Source: Oricola indica (GTDB lineage Bacteria > Pseudomonadota > Alphaproteobacteria > Rhizobiales > Rhizobiaceae). Taken from it: DNA of 64,000 nucleotides. The notes under the pieces were generated by a model. It saw only the letters and a list, made by a program, of their open reading frames with translations, searched no databases and was not told where the DNA came from. Of this stretch, positions 19,525 through 27,700 are shown piece by piece; within the stretch, counting starts at the first letter, position 1; every line of letters begins with the position of its first letter. A program made the position numbers and the translations under genes. The stretch lies in contig NZ_JAINFJ010000003.1 in NCBI RefSeq assembly GCF_019966595.1, positions 1-64,000 on the forward strand. Direction: 5' to 3'.

Positions 19525-19857
19525 CTACAACCGGATCACATATTCCTTGCGCGTCGTTTCGACGACTTCCCAAGTCCCGGCAAATCCCGGACGCAGGATG
19601 AAGCTGTCGCCCGCCTTCACGGTCATCGCCTCGCCGTCATCGCCGCAGATCACCGACACGCCTTCGAGGATATGGCAGAATTCCCACTCGTCATAGGCGA
19701 TCCGCCATTTGCCGGGCGTCGCCTGCCAGATGCCGCAATAGAGCCCGTCGCGCTCCTCGACATTCCATGTCGTGAAGACGGGATCGCCGAAAATCACCTT
19801 TTCCGGCGACGGCCTTTCGGTCTCGGGCTGCGCGCCTTCGGGAATGACCGGCAGCAT
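19525..19857 (-). CDS. Cupin domain protein (DUF861/COG3450 type)
   Basis: A 110-aa single-domain cupin. The core reads GIWQATPGKWRI, CHILEGVSVI, AGDSFILRPGFAGTWEV, the pattern of the EutQ-like DUF861 group. It lacks the full set of cupin histidines (His62 remains), so metal binding is uncertain. It is cotranscribed with the flavin amine oxidase and may sense or process a related amine or sugar. The start is uncertain: the ATG at 19857 fits the family length, but a TTG four codons upstream has a GGGGGA site before it. Confidence 0.85.
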   Translation of the reverse strand: MLPVIPEGAQPETERPSPEKVIFGDPVFTTWNVEERDGLYCGIWQATPGKWRIAYDEWEFCHILEGVSVICGDDGEAMTVKAGDSFILRPGFAGTWEVVETTRKEYVIRL

Positions 19858-19888
19858 GTGCGGCCCGCTCAATGGCCTGTCCCCCGCA

Positions 19889-20188
19889 TCAGCATACCTG
19901 CACACCGCATGCGGTGATCGTGAACTCTGTCGCCGGCTCCGTCCGCGCGGCGTCGAACTGGCGGCCGTCGCGGCATTGCGCGCGCGCCTCGAAGGTCTTG
20001 CGGCCGGCGAGTTCGTCTTCCTTGATGTTGAGGTAATATTCCACGGCGCATCCTTCATCGACGGCAAGCTGCGCCGCCAGCTGGTCCAGCCAGGCCGGGT
20101 CGGCCGACTGGGACAGCGCAGGCGAGACGCCCGCACTCAGGATAGCGAGGAAGAAGACGGCGCGCGCCGCCCGTCTGGAACGTGGCAT
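19889..20188 (-). CDS. Small exported protein with cysteines, unknown
   Basis: A 99-aa protein beginning MPRSRRAARAVFFLAILSAG with a signal peptide cleaved near ALSQS (residue 26). The mature part is about 73 residues with three cysteines (VDEGCAVEYY, ARAQCRDGRQFD and FTITACGVQVC region holds two), so disulfides are probable. It resembles small periplasmic proteins common in Hyphomicrobiales, but I cannot name the family. It sits between the cupin and the sulfhydrylase gene in the same direction; an 8-base-loop hairpin just upstream may end the preceding transcript. Confidence 0.7.
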   Translation of the reverse strand: MPRSRRAARAVFFLAILSAGVSPALSQSADPAWLDQLAAQLAVDEGCAVEYYLNIKEDELAGRKTFEARAQCRDGRQFDAARTEPATEFTITACGVQVC

Positions 20189-20195
20189 GAGGGCC

Positions 20196-20217
20196 TCCAC
20201 CGTTTGTGTTCGGTGGA
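20196..20217 (-). terminator. Possible weak terminator hairpin after the sulfhydrylase gene
   Basis: TCCACCG (20196-20202) pairs with CGGTGGA (20211-20217) around an 8-base loop. It lies 43 bases past the sulfhydrylase stop and just before the next start codon. There is no T-run, so it may instead influence translation of the small exported protein. Confidence 0.4.
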
Positions 20218-20259
20218 AGCCTAGCCCAGGGCGCGCCGCATTCAATTGCGAAAGATCAA

Positions 20260-21546
20260 TCAGGCGGTCTTGTCGAGCGCCTGGTCGATATCGGCGATGA
20301 TATCGGCGACATCCTCGATGCCGATCGACAGCCGGACGACATCGTTGCCGGCACCCGCCTTCTCCCGCTGCTCGTCCGTGAGCTGGCGGTGCGTGGTCGA
20401 TGCCGGGTGGATCACCAAAGTGCGCGTGTCGCCGATATTGGCGAGATGCGAGATGATCTCCACGCCCTCGACGAACTTGACGCCCGCCTCGTAGCCGCCC
20501 TTGACGCCGAAGGTGAACACCGAGCCCGCGCCTTTCGGGCTGTAGCGCTTCTGCAGCGCGTTGTTGTGGTGCCCTTCGAGGCCGGAATACTCGACCCACT
20601 CGACCTTCGGATGATCCTTGAGGTGTTTGGCGACGGCGAGCGCATTGTCGCAATGGCGCTGCATGCGAAGCGCCAGCGTCTCGATCCCGGTCAGGATCAG
20701 GAAGGCGTTCATCGGCGCGATCGCCGGGCCGAGGTCGCGCAGGCCGAGCACGCGGCAGGCGATGGCGAAGGAGAAGTTGCCGAAGGTCTCGTGCAGGACG
20801 ACACCGCCATATTCGTCACGCGGCGTCGACAGCATCGGGTACTTGTCGGAGGCCGACCAGTCGAAGGTGCCGCCGTCGACGATCACGCCGCCCATCGAGT
20901 TGCCATGCCCGCCGAGGAACTTGGTCAGCGAATGGACGACGATGTCGGCGCCGTGTTCGAACGGGCGCACGAGATAAGGCGAGGCCATCGTGTTGTCGAC
21001 GATCAGCGGGATGCCGGCATCATGGGCGATCTTGGCCATCGCCTCGATATCGGTCACGAAACCGGCCGGGTTGGCGAAGCTCTCGATGAACAGCGCCTTG
21101 GTGCGGTCGTCGATCTGCGAGGCGATCGTTTCGGGATCGTCGACATCGGCCCAGCGGACTTCCCAGCCGAAATTCTTGAAGGAATGGCCGAACTGGTTGA
21201 TCGAGCCGCCATAGAGACGCCGCGCCGCGATGAAATTGTCGCCCGCGGTCATCAGCGTGTGGAACACGATCATCTGCGCCGCGTGACCGGACGCGACTGC
21301 AAGCGCCGCCGTGCCGCCCTCGAGCGCGGCCAGCCGCTCCTCGAGCACCGCCTGGGTCGGGTTCATGATGCGGGTGTAGATATTGCCGAAAGCCTGCAGG
21401 CCGAACAGCGACGCCGCATGGTCGGTGTCGTTGAAGACATAGGCGGTGGTCTGGTAGATCGGCGTGGTCCGCGCCCCTGTCGCCGGGTCCGGCTGGGCGC
21501 CGGAGTGAATGGCCAAAGTGTCGAAACCGGGTACTCGCTGGGACAT
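20260..21546 (-). CDS. metY: O-acetylhomoserine aminocarboxypropyltransferase (sulfhydrylase)
   Basis: A 428-aa PLP enzyme of the Cys/Met metabolism family that makes homocysteine from O-acetylhomoserine and sulfide. The PLP lysine is Lys209 in HSLTKFLGGHG. Other family landmarks include YTRIMNPTQ (58-66), EGGTAALAVASGHAA and DNTMASPYLVRPFEHGAD. The C-terminal SIGIEDVADIIADI segment is also typical. A strong GGAGGAGGGG ribosome-binding site fixes the start at 21546 against open frame further upstream. It follows the CoA-binding protein gene in the same direction. I saw no convincing SAM riboswitch in the 155-base leader. Confidence 0.95.
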   Translation of the reverse strand: MSQRVPGFDTLAIHSGAQPDPATGARTTPIYQTTAYVFNDTDHAASLFGLQAFGNIYTRIMNPTQAVLEERLAALEGGTAALAVASGHAAQMIVFHTLMTAGDNFIAARRLYGGSINQFGHSFKNFGWEVRWADVDDPETIASQIDDRTKALFIESFANPAGFVTDIEAMAKIAHDAGIPLIVDNTMASPYLVRPFEHGADIVVHSLTKFLGGHGNSMGGVIVDGGTFDWSASDKYPMLSTPRDEYGGVVLHETFGNFSFAIACRVLGLRDLGPAIAPMNAFLILTGIETLALRMQRHCDNALAVAKHLKDHPKVEWVEYSGLEGHHNNALQKRYSPKGAGSVFTFGVKGGYEAGVKFVEGVEIISHLANIGDTRTLVIHPASTTHRQLTDEQREKAGAGNDVVRLSIGIEDVADIIADIDQALDKTA

Positions 21547-21701
21547 GATCCCCTCCTCCTGAACGAATGTGCCTGATCTTTTGGCCGAGTGGCGGACGCC
21601 TGTCAAAGCGCATTTCAAAAGCAAACGGCACCCTGGCGGGATTTCCATACCCGCAAGCGGCTCCATCCGGGAAAACGAATCCCGGCCGTTTTCGGGACGG
21701 C

Positions 21702-22223
21702 CTATTTGTTCCGGATGCCGAAGCTCTGGAAGCCGGCGCGGACTTCCGGCCGGCGCGCCGAAATCGTCTTCGAGTTCACGCCGCTCCAGCCGATTTCCCC
21801 CGACAGGCGGCCATATTCGATCTTCGGGCAGCGGTTCATCACCACGTCGATACCGGCCGCCTCCAGCCGTTTCGCGCTGTCGTCGTCGCGCACGGTGAGT
21901 TGCATCCACACGACCTTCGGCAGCGGCTCCATGGCCAGCACCTCGTCGGTGATGCCGGGCACCGCCGCGGATGCGCGGAACACATCCACCATGTCGACGG
22001 GCTCGGGAAGCTCGGCTAGCGACGCGTAGGTCATGCGCCCGAGGATTTCCCCGCCCGCATGTCCCGGATTGATCGGGAAGACGGTGAACCCCTTGTCCAT
22101 CATGTATTTCATGACGAAATAGCTCGGCCGCACCTGCTTGGCCGACGCGCCGATGATCGCGACCGATTTCACACTGGTCAGGATGGAGCGGATATAGTCG
22201 TCGCTGTAGTGATCGTGGTCCAT
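21702..22223 (-). CDS. CoA-binding domain protein (YccU-like)
   Basis: A 173-aa protein with one CoA-binding Rossmann domain. The motif VAIIGASAKQVRPSYFVMKY near residues 18-37 and GFTVFPINPGHAG match the YccU-type family, and the NRCPKIEYGRL ending is typical. Members bind CoA but their role is unknown. Three ATGs are possible (22250, 22238, 22223); I chose 22223 because AGGG lies upstream and the MDHDHYSDDYI start matches the family. It is nearly contiguous with the SRPBCC gene upstream, so they are probably cotranscribed. Confidence 0.88.
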   Translation of the reverse strand: MDHDHYSDDYIRSILTSVKSVAIIGASAKQVRPSYFVMKYMMDKGFTVFPINPGHAGGEILGRMTYASLAELPEPVDMVDVFRASAAVPGITDEVLAMEPLPKVVWMQLTVRDDDSAKRLEAAGIDVVMNRCPKIEYGRLSGEIGWSGVNSKTISARRPEVRAGFQSFGIRNK

Positions 22224-22251
22224 GGCGCGCCCTGTCATTTGCCGCCCCATA

Positions 22252-22713
22252 TCATTCCGGAGCGGCGCTGTCTCCGGCGCGTTTTGTCTCGCACCATTGC
22301 GCGACGCTGCGAAGGTCGTTTTCCATCGCGGCGGAAACCGATTTCTTCATCAGCGGCACCAATACACGCGCCAGCAGGCTTTTCGGCGTCGCGGTCATCT
22401 CCGCACCGACCAAGGACCCGTCTTCCGCCGGCCCGACCGTGAAGACCGTATCCCACTCGGCCCCACCGGCCTGCAGGACAAGCCGCACGCGCTCGTTCCG
22501 CACATACTCCGTCACCTCGATTTCGGTCGAATAGTCGCGCCCGCCCATGCGCCGCGTCTCGCAGAACCGCGTGCCAACGCCGCTCCGGGTCTCGCCCAGA
22601 TACTCGACCGAGACGATGTCCGGCACCGCCTGCCTGAAATTCTCGATATGCGCGATCGTGTCGAAAACCATATCGACGGGCGCATCGACGTGACGCTGGA
22701 GGACGATCTTCAT
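22252..22713 (-). CDS. SRPBCC family protein (polyketide cyclase / START-like)
   Basis: A 153-aa protein of the helix-grip fold that binds hydrophobic ligands. It begins MKIVLQRHVDAPVDMVFDTI, the common opening of the family, and continues with repeated beta-strand patterns and a long C-terminal helix (MKKSVSAAMENDLRSVAQWCE). No catalytic residue can be assigned. It ends about where the CoA-binding protein gene begins. The ligand is unknown. Confidence 0.85.
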   Translation of the reverse strand: MKIVLQRHVDAPVDMVFDTIAHIENFRQAVPDIVSVEYLGETRSGVGTRFCETRRMGGRDYSTEIEVTEYVRNERVRLVLQAGGAEWDTVFTVGPAEDGSLVGAEMTATPKSLLARVLVPLMKKSVSAAMENDLRSVAQWCETKRAGDSAAPE

Positions 22714-22795
22714 AGTGGACCAGACTTCATGGCAGACCAGAATAAGCGCGCGCGGAAACGCCGCCAATCACTTTGCTGTCATTGTTCCCTGGCCG

Positions 22796-23617
22796 TCATT
22801 GCTCCTTGCGGATCGCGACCGCGCTGATCCGCCAGCCCTGATCGGTTTTCGCGAAACAGACATGACTCGCCAGATAGGGGATCAGAGGCCCTTTGCCGAA
22901 CCCCATCTGGACATAGGCGCCGATGCCCTCCGGCATGACGAGATGGCCCCAGCAGCAAGAGCGGATCTGCGGCGCGTCCGCATCGACATACAGCAATTGC
23001 CCAAGCTCCCAGCCGCGAAGCACGCCGCCACGAAAGAAACCGGTCTCGGCGGGTGTCCGGCGCGCGACACCCCAATCGGAGACCACGGTCCCGGTGTCCT
23101 CCAGAAGCGCTGTCATGTCCGCATGGGCCAGTTTTTCGAACGTCCCCGTACAGACTTCGCCGCCGAGCGATGAATTCGGGGCGACCAGCCCGTCCTCCAG
23201 CAAGGCTTTCAAGACGTAGCCGGCGTGCATCTCCGCGCCGCGGTCGGTCGCCGGTTCGTCATGCACGGCCCGGCCGATCGCCTTCATCGCTTCGGCGCGC
23301 TGCAATCGCGCCACCGGCACGAAACGATCGTCCTCGACAAGGTCGGGCGGGCCGACGAACAGGGTCACCTCGTCTGCCAGCACATCCCCGAAATCCGTCG
23401 GCGTCGCGTTTCCCGCCGCGACATTCGCCCCGCCGTGCCACATCACATCGCGGGCGCGCTCGATGAAGGCCTGGAGGTCCGGTTCGACAGGGCCGTGGTC
23501 GGCCAGGATGATGCGGTCGTAGGACACGCGCGGATTGCCGGCCGCCGCGTTCGTTATGCCTGCCGTCGCGACAATCAGGGCCGCGCCGAGCGCGATACTG
23601 ACTGCGCGGCGCGTCAT
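22796..23617 (-). CDS. Exported Cys-containing protein, paralogue B of a tandem pair
   Basis: A 273-aa protein with a signal peptide (cleavage near NAAAG, about residue 25). It shares a layout with the 277-aa product of the gene directly upstream: LLEDGLVAPN against LLENGFVGPN, a cysteine in EVCTG against AMCTS, GQLLYVDADA against GQLLYVDSDK, a CCW motif in both, and SHVCFAKTDQGWRI against SHVCFGRDEEGAWKI. The four shared cysteines may form two disulfides in the periplasm. The ATG overlaps the neighbour's stop by 4 bases, so they are coupled. I do not recognise the family; identity between the two is only moderate, so the duplication is old. Confidence 0.8.
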   Translation of the reverse strand: MTRRAVSIALGAALIVATAGITNAAAGNPRVSYDRIILADHGPVEPDLQAFIERARDVMWHGGANVAAGNATPTDFGDVLADEVTLFVGPPDLVEDDRFVPVARLQRAEAMKAIGRAVHDEPATDRGAEMHAGYVLKALLEDGLVAPNSSLGGEVCTGTFEKLAHADMTALLEDTGTVVSDWGVARRTPAETGFFRGGVLRGWELGQLLYVDADAPQIRSCCWGHLVMPEGIGAYVQMGFGKGPLIPYLASHVCFAKTDQGWRISAVAIRKEQ

Positions 23618-24447
23618 GGCGTGCGGTATCCGACCGCATCGATCTTCCAGGCGCCCTCCTCGTCGCGGCCGAAACAGACATGGCTGTTCATGTAGGGCCG
23701 CAGCAGCGGGTCGTAGACCGAGCGGCTGACATATCCGCCGGTGCGATCCGGCTTCTGCACGTAGTCCCAGCAGCAGTTTTCAGGCCGTTCCTTGTCGCTG
23801 TCCACATAGAGCAACTGGCCGAGCTTCCATTCGAACGGTCCCGTCCGGCCCATGAAGCCCGCCTCCTCCCAGGGGAACGCCGCGATCCGCCAGTCGGATT
23901 CGAAAGTATCGGTCCGCTCCACCAGCGAACGCATCTCCTCGTCGTCCAGCTTGCCGAAGGCCGATGTGCACATCGCGCCGTTCATCCACGGATTGGGCCC
24001 GACGAAGCCGTTTTCCAGCAATTCGCGCAGCTCGCGCGCGCCGCGCGCCTTCTCCTGCGACAGCGGGAGGCGGTTGTAGCCGGCAAATTCGCCGAACTCG
24101 CCGATGAAACGCCAGCCGGCATATTCCTCCACAAGGTCGAAATTGTCGCCGGCGGTCAGTTCCACAGCCCCGACATAGAGCCGCACACCATCCGCCATAT
24201 GTTCCTCCAGCCTGCGCTCCTTCTTGAGATCCAGCTTCTCGCCGAGAAAGGTCGCGCTGATGGCGCTCTTGATGAAGGCCTGCAGATCCTCGGGCGGAGG
24301 CGGTGGCAATTCGATCAGGATTTCCGGGTAGTCCACGGGCTCCGCCAATGCGGGCGCGACCGCGCCCAGTCCGCATGTGAGGGCCACCCACGCCCCGGCC
24401 ACCTGTCGGCACGCATGGCCGACCCCGCGAAAAGCACCCATCGCCAT
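23614..24447 (-). CDS. Exported Cys-containing protein, paralogue A of a tandem pair
   Basis: A 277-aa protein with an N-terminal hydrophobic stretch and likely signal peptidase site near PALAEP (about residue 36). A Pro-rich segment ELPPPPPEDLQAF precedes a helical region whose VEPDLQAFIERA counterpart is present in the paralogue downstream. Conserved cysteines lie in AMCTS, NCCW and HVCF. It is the first gene of the coupled pair and its stop overlaps the partner's start (ATGA). No catalytic motif is visible; SH3-like or other small beta domains are possible at the C-terminus. Confidence 0.8.
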   Translation of the reverse strand: MAMGAFRGVGHACRQVAGAWVALTCGLGAVAPALAEPVDYPEILIELPPPPPEDLQAFIKSAISATFLGEKLDLKKERRLEEHMADGVRLYVGAVELTAGDNFDLVEEYAGWRFIGEFGEFAGYNRLPLSQEKARGARELRELLENGFVGPNPWMNGAMCTSAFGKLDDEEMRSLVERTDTFESDWRIAAFPWEEAGFMGRTGPFEWKLGQLLYVDSDKERPENCCWDYVQKPDRTGGYVSRSVYDPLLRPYMNSHVCFGRDEEGAWKIDAVGYRTP

Positions 24448-24488
24448 CCCCTGTTTTCAACCCCGGCGGGAAGCGAGTGTAAACGCGA

Positions 24489-24917
24489 TTACGGCAGATC
24501 CATGAACCCGTCGGCGTTGTTCGCCATGAAGGGGTTGTAGGCCAGTTCCCACAGATGGCCGTCCGGGTCCGCGAAATAGCCGGAATAGCCGCCCCAGAAG
24601 ACCTTCTCAGGCTTCTTCACCTCGGTCGCTCCGCAGGAAAGCGCATGCGCGAAGGCTTCGTCCACTTCGGCTTCGCTGCCCAGATTGTGCCCCAGCGTCA
24701 CCGCGCGAAAACCCGATCCCGCTTCCTCGATACCCGCATCGGCGGCCAGCGCGGCGCGCCCGAACAGCCCGAGCACCGTCCCCTTCATCCTGAAGAAGGT
24801 CACGCTCTCCTGCGAGACGGAAGATTTCTCGAAACCGAGCTTCTGGTAAAATTCAGTCGAGGCCGCCAGATCGGCGACACCCAGCGTGATCATGGAAATG
24901 CGGGGATCGAAACTCAT
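24489..24917 (-). CDS. VOC family protein (glyoxalase/bleomycin-resistance fold)
   Basis: A 142-aa protein with two beta-alpha-beta-beta-beta units of the vicinal oxygen chelate fold. It begins SMITLGVADLAASTEFYQKLGF and ends with YFADPDGHLWELAYNP, both standard motifs. The Glu in LWELAYN is a probable metal ligand. The substrate cannot be inferred. It is a single gene on the minus strand between the exported pair and the Lrp gene. Confidence 0.9.
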   Translation of the reverse strand: MSFDPRISMITLGVADLAASTEFYQKLGFEKSSVSQESVTFFRMKGTVLGLFGRAALAADAGIEEAGSGFRAVTLGHNLGSEAEVDEAFAHALSCGATEVKKPEKVFWGGYSGYFADPDGHLWELAYNPFMANNADGFMDLP

Positions 24918-25000
24918 GGAATTTCCTTACATGAACAAATCGGGAACATTCTAGGCGACGGTATTGGCAAAGGCAAGCGTTCAGGCAGCGCGAGAAGCCC

Positions 25001-25453
25001 TCACAGGGCAATCGCCGTTTCATCCTTCGCCGTCCGGATGACCATCATGGTGAAGAAGCGCGCGATATTGGTCTGATCGCGGAAAAGCCGGTCGCACAAC
25101 GCGTCATATTCCTCCATGTCGCGCAGGCGCAAGACGAGCACAACATCGGTCTCGCCCGTCACCGCATAGGCTTGCGAAACCGCTTCCTCAGCAACCGCCA
25201 GATCGAGGAAGCGCCGCATGTGCTGCTCTCCGTGCAGCTTCAGCTCCACGGTCACCAGCGCCTTGATCACCCGACCGGACCGTGCCGGGTTCAGGATGGC
25301 GACAACCCGGTCGATGATGCCTTCCTTGCGAAGCCTTCGAATGCGCCGCAGGCAACTGGAGGGCGAAAGGCCCACCTCGTCGGCCATATCGACATTCGTG
25401 CGCGACGCATCGCGCTGCATCAGGTTCAAAAGCTTGCGGTCGATCCGGTCCAT
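25001..25453 (-). CDS. Lrp/AsnC family transcriptional regulator
   Basis: A 150-aa regulator with an N-terminal helix-turn-helix (DRIDRKLLNLMQRDASRT then MADEVGLSPSSCLRRIRRL) and a C-terminal RAM ligand-binding domain (VTVELKLHGE to TFFTMMVIR-like end). The start at MDRID has GGAG 9 bases upstream; an in-frame ATG five codons earlier is possible. It faces a Gate-domain membrane protein across 120 bases that hold a TGCAAT-AAA-ATTGCA palindrome. It is likely to regulate that gene and itself, in response to an amino acid or nucleoside. Confidence 0.93.
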   Translation of the reverse strand: MDRIDRKLLNLMQRDASRTNVDMADEVGLSPSSCLRRIRRLRKEGIIDRVVAILNPARSGRVIKALVTVELKLHGEQHMRRFLDLAVAEEAVSQAYAVTGETDVVLVLRLRDMEEYDALCDRLFRDQTNIARFFTMMVIRTAKDETAIAL

Positions 25454-25481
25454 GTTCGCGGTCTCCATCTCGAAATCCGTA

Positions 25482-25496
25482 TGCAATAAAATTGCA
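25482..25496. promoter_or_regulatory. Candidate Lrp-type operator
   Basis: A perfect inverted repeat TGCAAT-AAA-ATTGCA lies 28 bases upstream of the Lrp gene start, and a further TGCAAT half-site occurs at 25503-25508. Size and A/T-rich centre fit Lrp/AsnC family sites. Confidence 0.6.
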
Positions 25497-25573
25497 CCGA
25501 ACTGCAATCTTTGACCACAAATGCGACTCGTGTCGCGGTAGCTGATGGGACCAATCTCGATGGAGTCCCGCCA

Positions 25574-26575
25574 ATGCCGTTCCTGCCGTCCGCCATGCGC
25601 ACAGCGCGCGAAACGATCGAAGTCTACTGGCTCCTCGTCCGCATCATGGTTCCGGTCACGATCCTAGCGGAGGCGCTGTCGCGCATAGGCGTAATCGAGG
25701 CGGTCGCGCCGGCCTTTGCGCCGGTCATGCATGCGCTTGGACTGCCTGCGGAACTCGGGCTGGCGTGGCTGACAGGCATGCTCGTCGGCGTCTGGGGCGC
25801 AGTGCCGCTGGTCTTCACGCTCGTTTCTCCCGGCGCGATGAGCGTGGCGGACATCACTGTCTTCTCGGCGCTCGTCCTTTTCGCCCACGGTCTGCCCATC
25901 GAGCAGAAGATCATCCGGCAAGCGGGTCCGGCCATGGCCGTGACCACGCTGCTGCGCATCGCCGGCGGGCTGCTCTATGCGTTCCTGCTGCACAGCCTGC
26001 TCGCGGCCACGGGATGGTTGTCGTCGCCCCTCGATCCGGTCTGGATACCGATGAGCGCGACACCCGGCTGGCCCGAATTCCTGGCCGGCCTCGCCGAAAG
26101 CCTCGCCTGGATGTTCGTGATCCTGCTGGGCCTTTCCCTCGGGCTTCAGGTTCTGAAGGCAACCGGCATCCTGGGCCTGATGATGAAGGCGCTTTCACCG
26201 TTTTTGCGGCTCATCGGCATCAAGGGCGAGGCCGAGCATCTCACCGCCATCGGCCTGTTCCTGGGCATATCCTACGGCGCCGGCCTGCTGATCCGCGAGG
26301 CGCGGTCGGGCGCGATATCGCCGCGCCAGATCTTCCTGTCCTGCGTTTTCATGGGCTTCGCGCACAGCGTGATCGAGGACACGCTGATCGTCATGGCGCT
26401 TGGCGCGGATATCGTTGGCATCCTCGTCGGGCGACTGATCTTCGCCTTCGCCGCAGTCGCGGCCATAGCCGCGTTCCTGCGGGGCCTGCCGGACGAGACC
26501 TTTCACCGATGGATATTCCGATCCGGCGCTCCCGCTAGTGCCGACCGGAACCTCACGGATACGGCAGACGCTTAG
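25574..26575 (+). CDS. Gate (nucleoside recognition) domain membrane protein
   Basis: A 333-aa inner-membrane protein with about eight hydrophobic segments, in two similar halves. The segments MLVGVWGAVPLVFTLVSPG (about 70-90) and LGISYGAGLLIREARSGA (about 235-250) look like the two Gate-domain signatures. Proteins of this group are thought to transport or sense nucleosides or related molecules, but few are tested. I chose the ATG at 25574 (GGAG 8 bases upstream) over a TTG at 25511. It is divergent from the Lrp regulator and is probably its main target. Confidence 0.8.
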   Translation: MPFLPSAMRTARETIEVYWLLVRIMVPVTILAEALSRIGVIEAVAPAFAPVMHALGLPAELGLAWLTGMLVGVWGAVPLVFTLVSPGAMSVADITVFSALVLFAHGLPIEQKIIRQAGPAMAVTTLLRIAGGLLYAFLLHSLLAATGWLSSPLDPVWIPMSATPGWPEFLAGLAESLAWMFVILLGLSLGLQVLKATGILGLMMKALSPFLRLIGIKGEAEHLTAIGLFLGISYGAGLLIREARSGAISPRQIFLSCVFMGFAHSVIEDTLIVMALGADIVGILVGRLIFAFAAVAAIAAFLRGLPDETFHRWIFRSGAPASADRNLTDTADA

Positions 26576-26603
26576 CGATCGGACGGGCGTAGCGGCATGC
26601 CCT

Positions 26604-27035
26604 TCAGCTTGAATCGGCCAGCCCGAGCTGCCGCACAAGAGTGGCGCTGTCATAATAGTCACGTCCCTCGACGACCATTCCGTCCTTGACGCGCATCACC
26701 GAGCAATAGCGGACTTCCGCCCGTTTTCCCGTCGGCGCGAACTCCCCTAGGCTGGACCGCAATATCCCGGTGTGTGTGCCGCTATTGCGAAACTCGACAA
26801 TCGCCCATTCGCCACATTGGCTGATGATGACGTTTTCGACTTTGCACAATCCGTCCGGGAAGGCTTCGCGCCAGCGATGGTAGTCGGCCTTGTAGGCGGC
26901 TTTTCCCGGGAGTTTCTCGCCACGGGCGATGTCTTCGAAATCGCAATCCTCGGCGATCACTTCCGCGCCGCGATCGGGGTCTCGCATATCCCAGGATTCA
27001 TGAAACTGGCGCACGATTTTCTCGGTGGGGTGCAT
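26604..27035 (-). CDS. SnoaL-like ester cyclase family protein
   Basis: A 143-aa protein of the NTF2-like fold, beginning HPTEKIVRQFHESWDM with DCDFEDIARGEKLPGKAAY and ending in VKDGMVVEGRDYYDSATLVRQLG, the usual pattern of the SnoaL/ester cyclase family. The GGAGAGG ribosome-binding site lies 7 bases before the ATG. Members range from polyketide cyclases to proteins of unknown role. It lies downstream of the DUF1185 gene with a 49-base gap, so an operon is likely. Confidence 0.85.
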   Translation of the reverse strand: MHPTEKIVRQFHESWDMRDPDRGAEVIAEDCDFEDIARGEKLPGKAAYKADYHRWREAFPDGLCKVENVIISQCGEWAIVEFRNSGTHTGILRSSLGEFAPTGKRAEVRYCSVMRVKDGMVVEGRDYYDSATLVRQLGLADSS

Positions 27036-27084
27036 TCTATAACCTCTCCACTTCGCCGCGACGGATCCCGGTCGTGGCCGGGCC

Positions 27085-27633
27085 TTACTTTTTTGCCGGT
27101 CCGCTGCCGCATCGGGGAATGGGACGACCGCGAGTGGCATACCCGATAAACATGGCTATTTCGTCAGCACGCGGTGCGTCCGGCACGCATAGCGTCATCG
27201 TATCGAAATGGTCGAACGACCACGGATCGTCCTTGTGGCCGAGCGGCATATCGATCGAGTCGCCGATGCCGCCGAGTTTCACATTGGAGGGAATCACCGC
27301 CAGACCGCCATGAGCGGCGGCCCGCATGGGCGCCCCCAATCTGGGGTGAATGACCGCTCCGCCATGCTCCATGTCGCCTGCCGCGCCAACAATTGCCGCC
27401 TTGCCATAGGACACGGCCGGTCCATCGAGCATCGCGACGGCCTGCTGCGCAAGCTGCTGCCCCAACAAGGCTCCGATCTCGAAAAGAGCAGACAGATCAG
27501 GCTCAAAACGGCCAGCTAACGGGTTGCGGAATACTGCGGCCACCGCGACGCGCGAAACCGGTTCGCACGGTTCGCCGAAGGAATCTGCAGTGATCAGCTC
27601 TCTTGTGAAGACTGTTTTGCGTGGCTCTACCAT
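27085..27633 (-). CDS. Amino acid synthesis family protein (DUF1185)
   Basis: A 182-aa protein of the DUF1185 family, whose members occur near amino-acid and nitrogen metabolism genes. The signature GGAVIHPRLGAPMRAAAHGG and DSIDMPLGHKDDPWSFDHFD lies in the C-terminal half. His and Asp residues in that segment could bind metal, but the reaction is unknown. A possible operon with the SnoaL-like gene downstream suggests a shared small-molecule pathway. Confidence 0.82.
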   Translation of the reverse strand: MVEPRKTVFTRELITADSFGEPCEPVSRVAVAAVFRNPLAGRFEPDLSALFEIGALLGQQLAQQAVAMLDGPAVSYGKAAIVGAAGDMEHGGAVIHPRLGAPMRAAAHGGLAVIPSNVKLGGIGDSIDMPLGHKDDPWSFDHFDTMTLCVPDAPRADEIAMFIGYATRGRPIPRCGSGPAKK

Positions 27634-27700
27634 GACGCCACGTTAGCAGCCATCGAAGCCTCCACCAATGCAAATCGCATCCCCGTAGAGGGGCAAGCGC

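Noticed and set aside
21547-21701. A possible SAM or SAH riboswitch in the metY leader
   Set aside because: The 155-base leader shows no recognisable SAM-II, SAM/SAH or SAH consensus by eye; a covariance-model search would be needed.
21684-21702. Hairpin GGCCGT/ACGGCC at the 3' end of the CoA-binding protein gene
   Set aside because: Only 6 bp, overlapping the stop codon and without a T-run; too weak to call a terminator.
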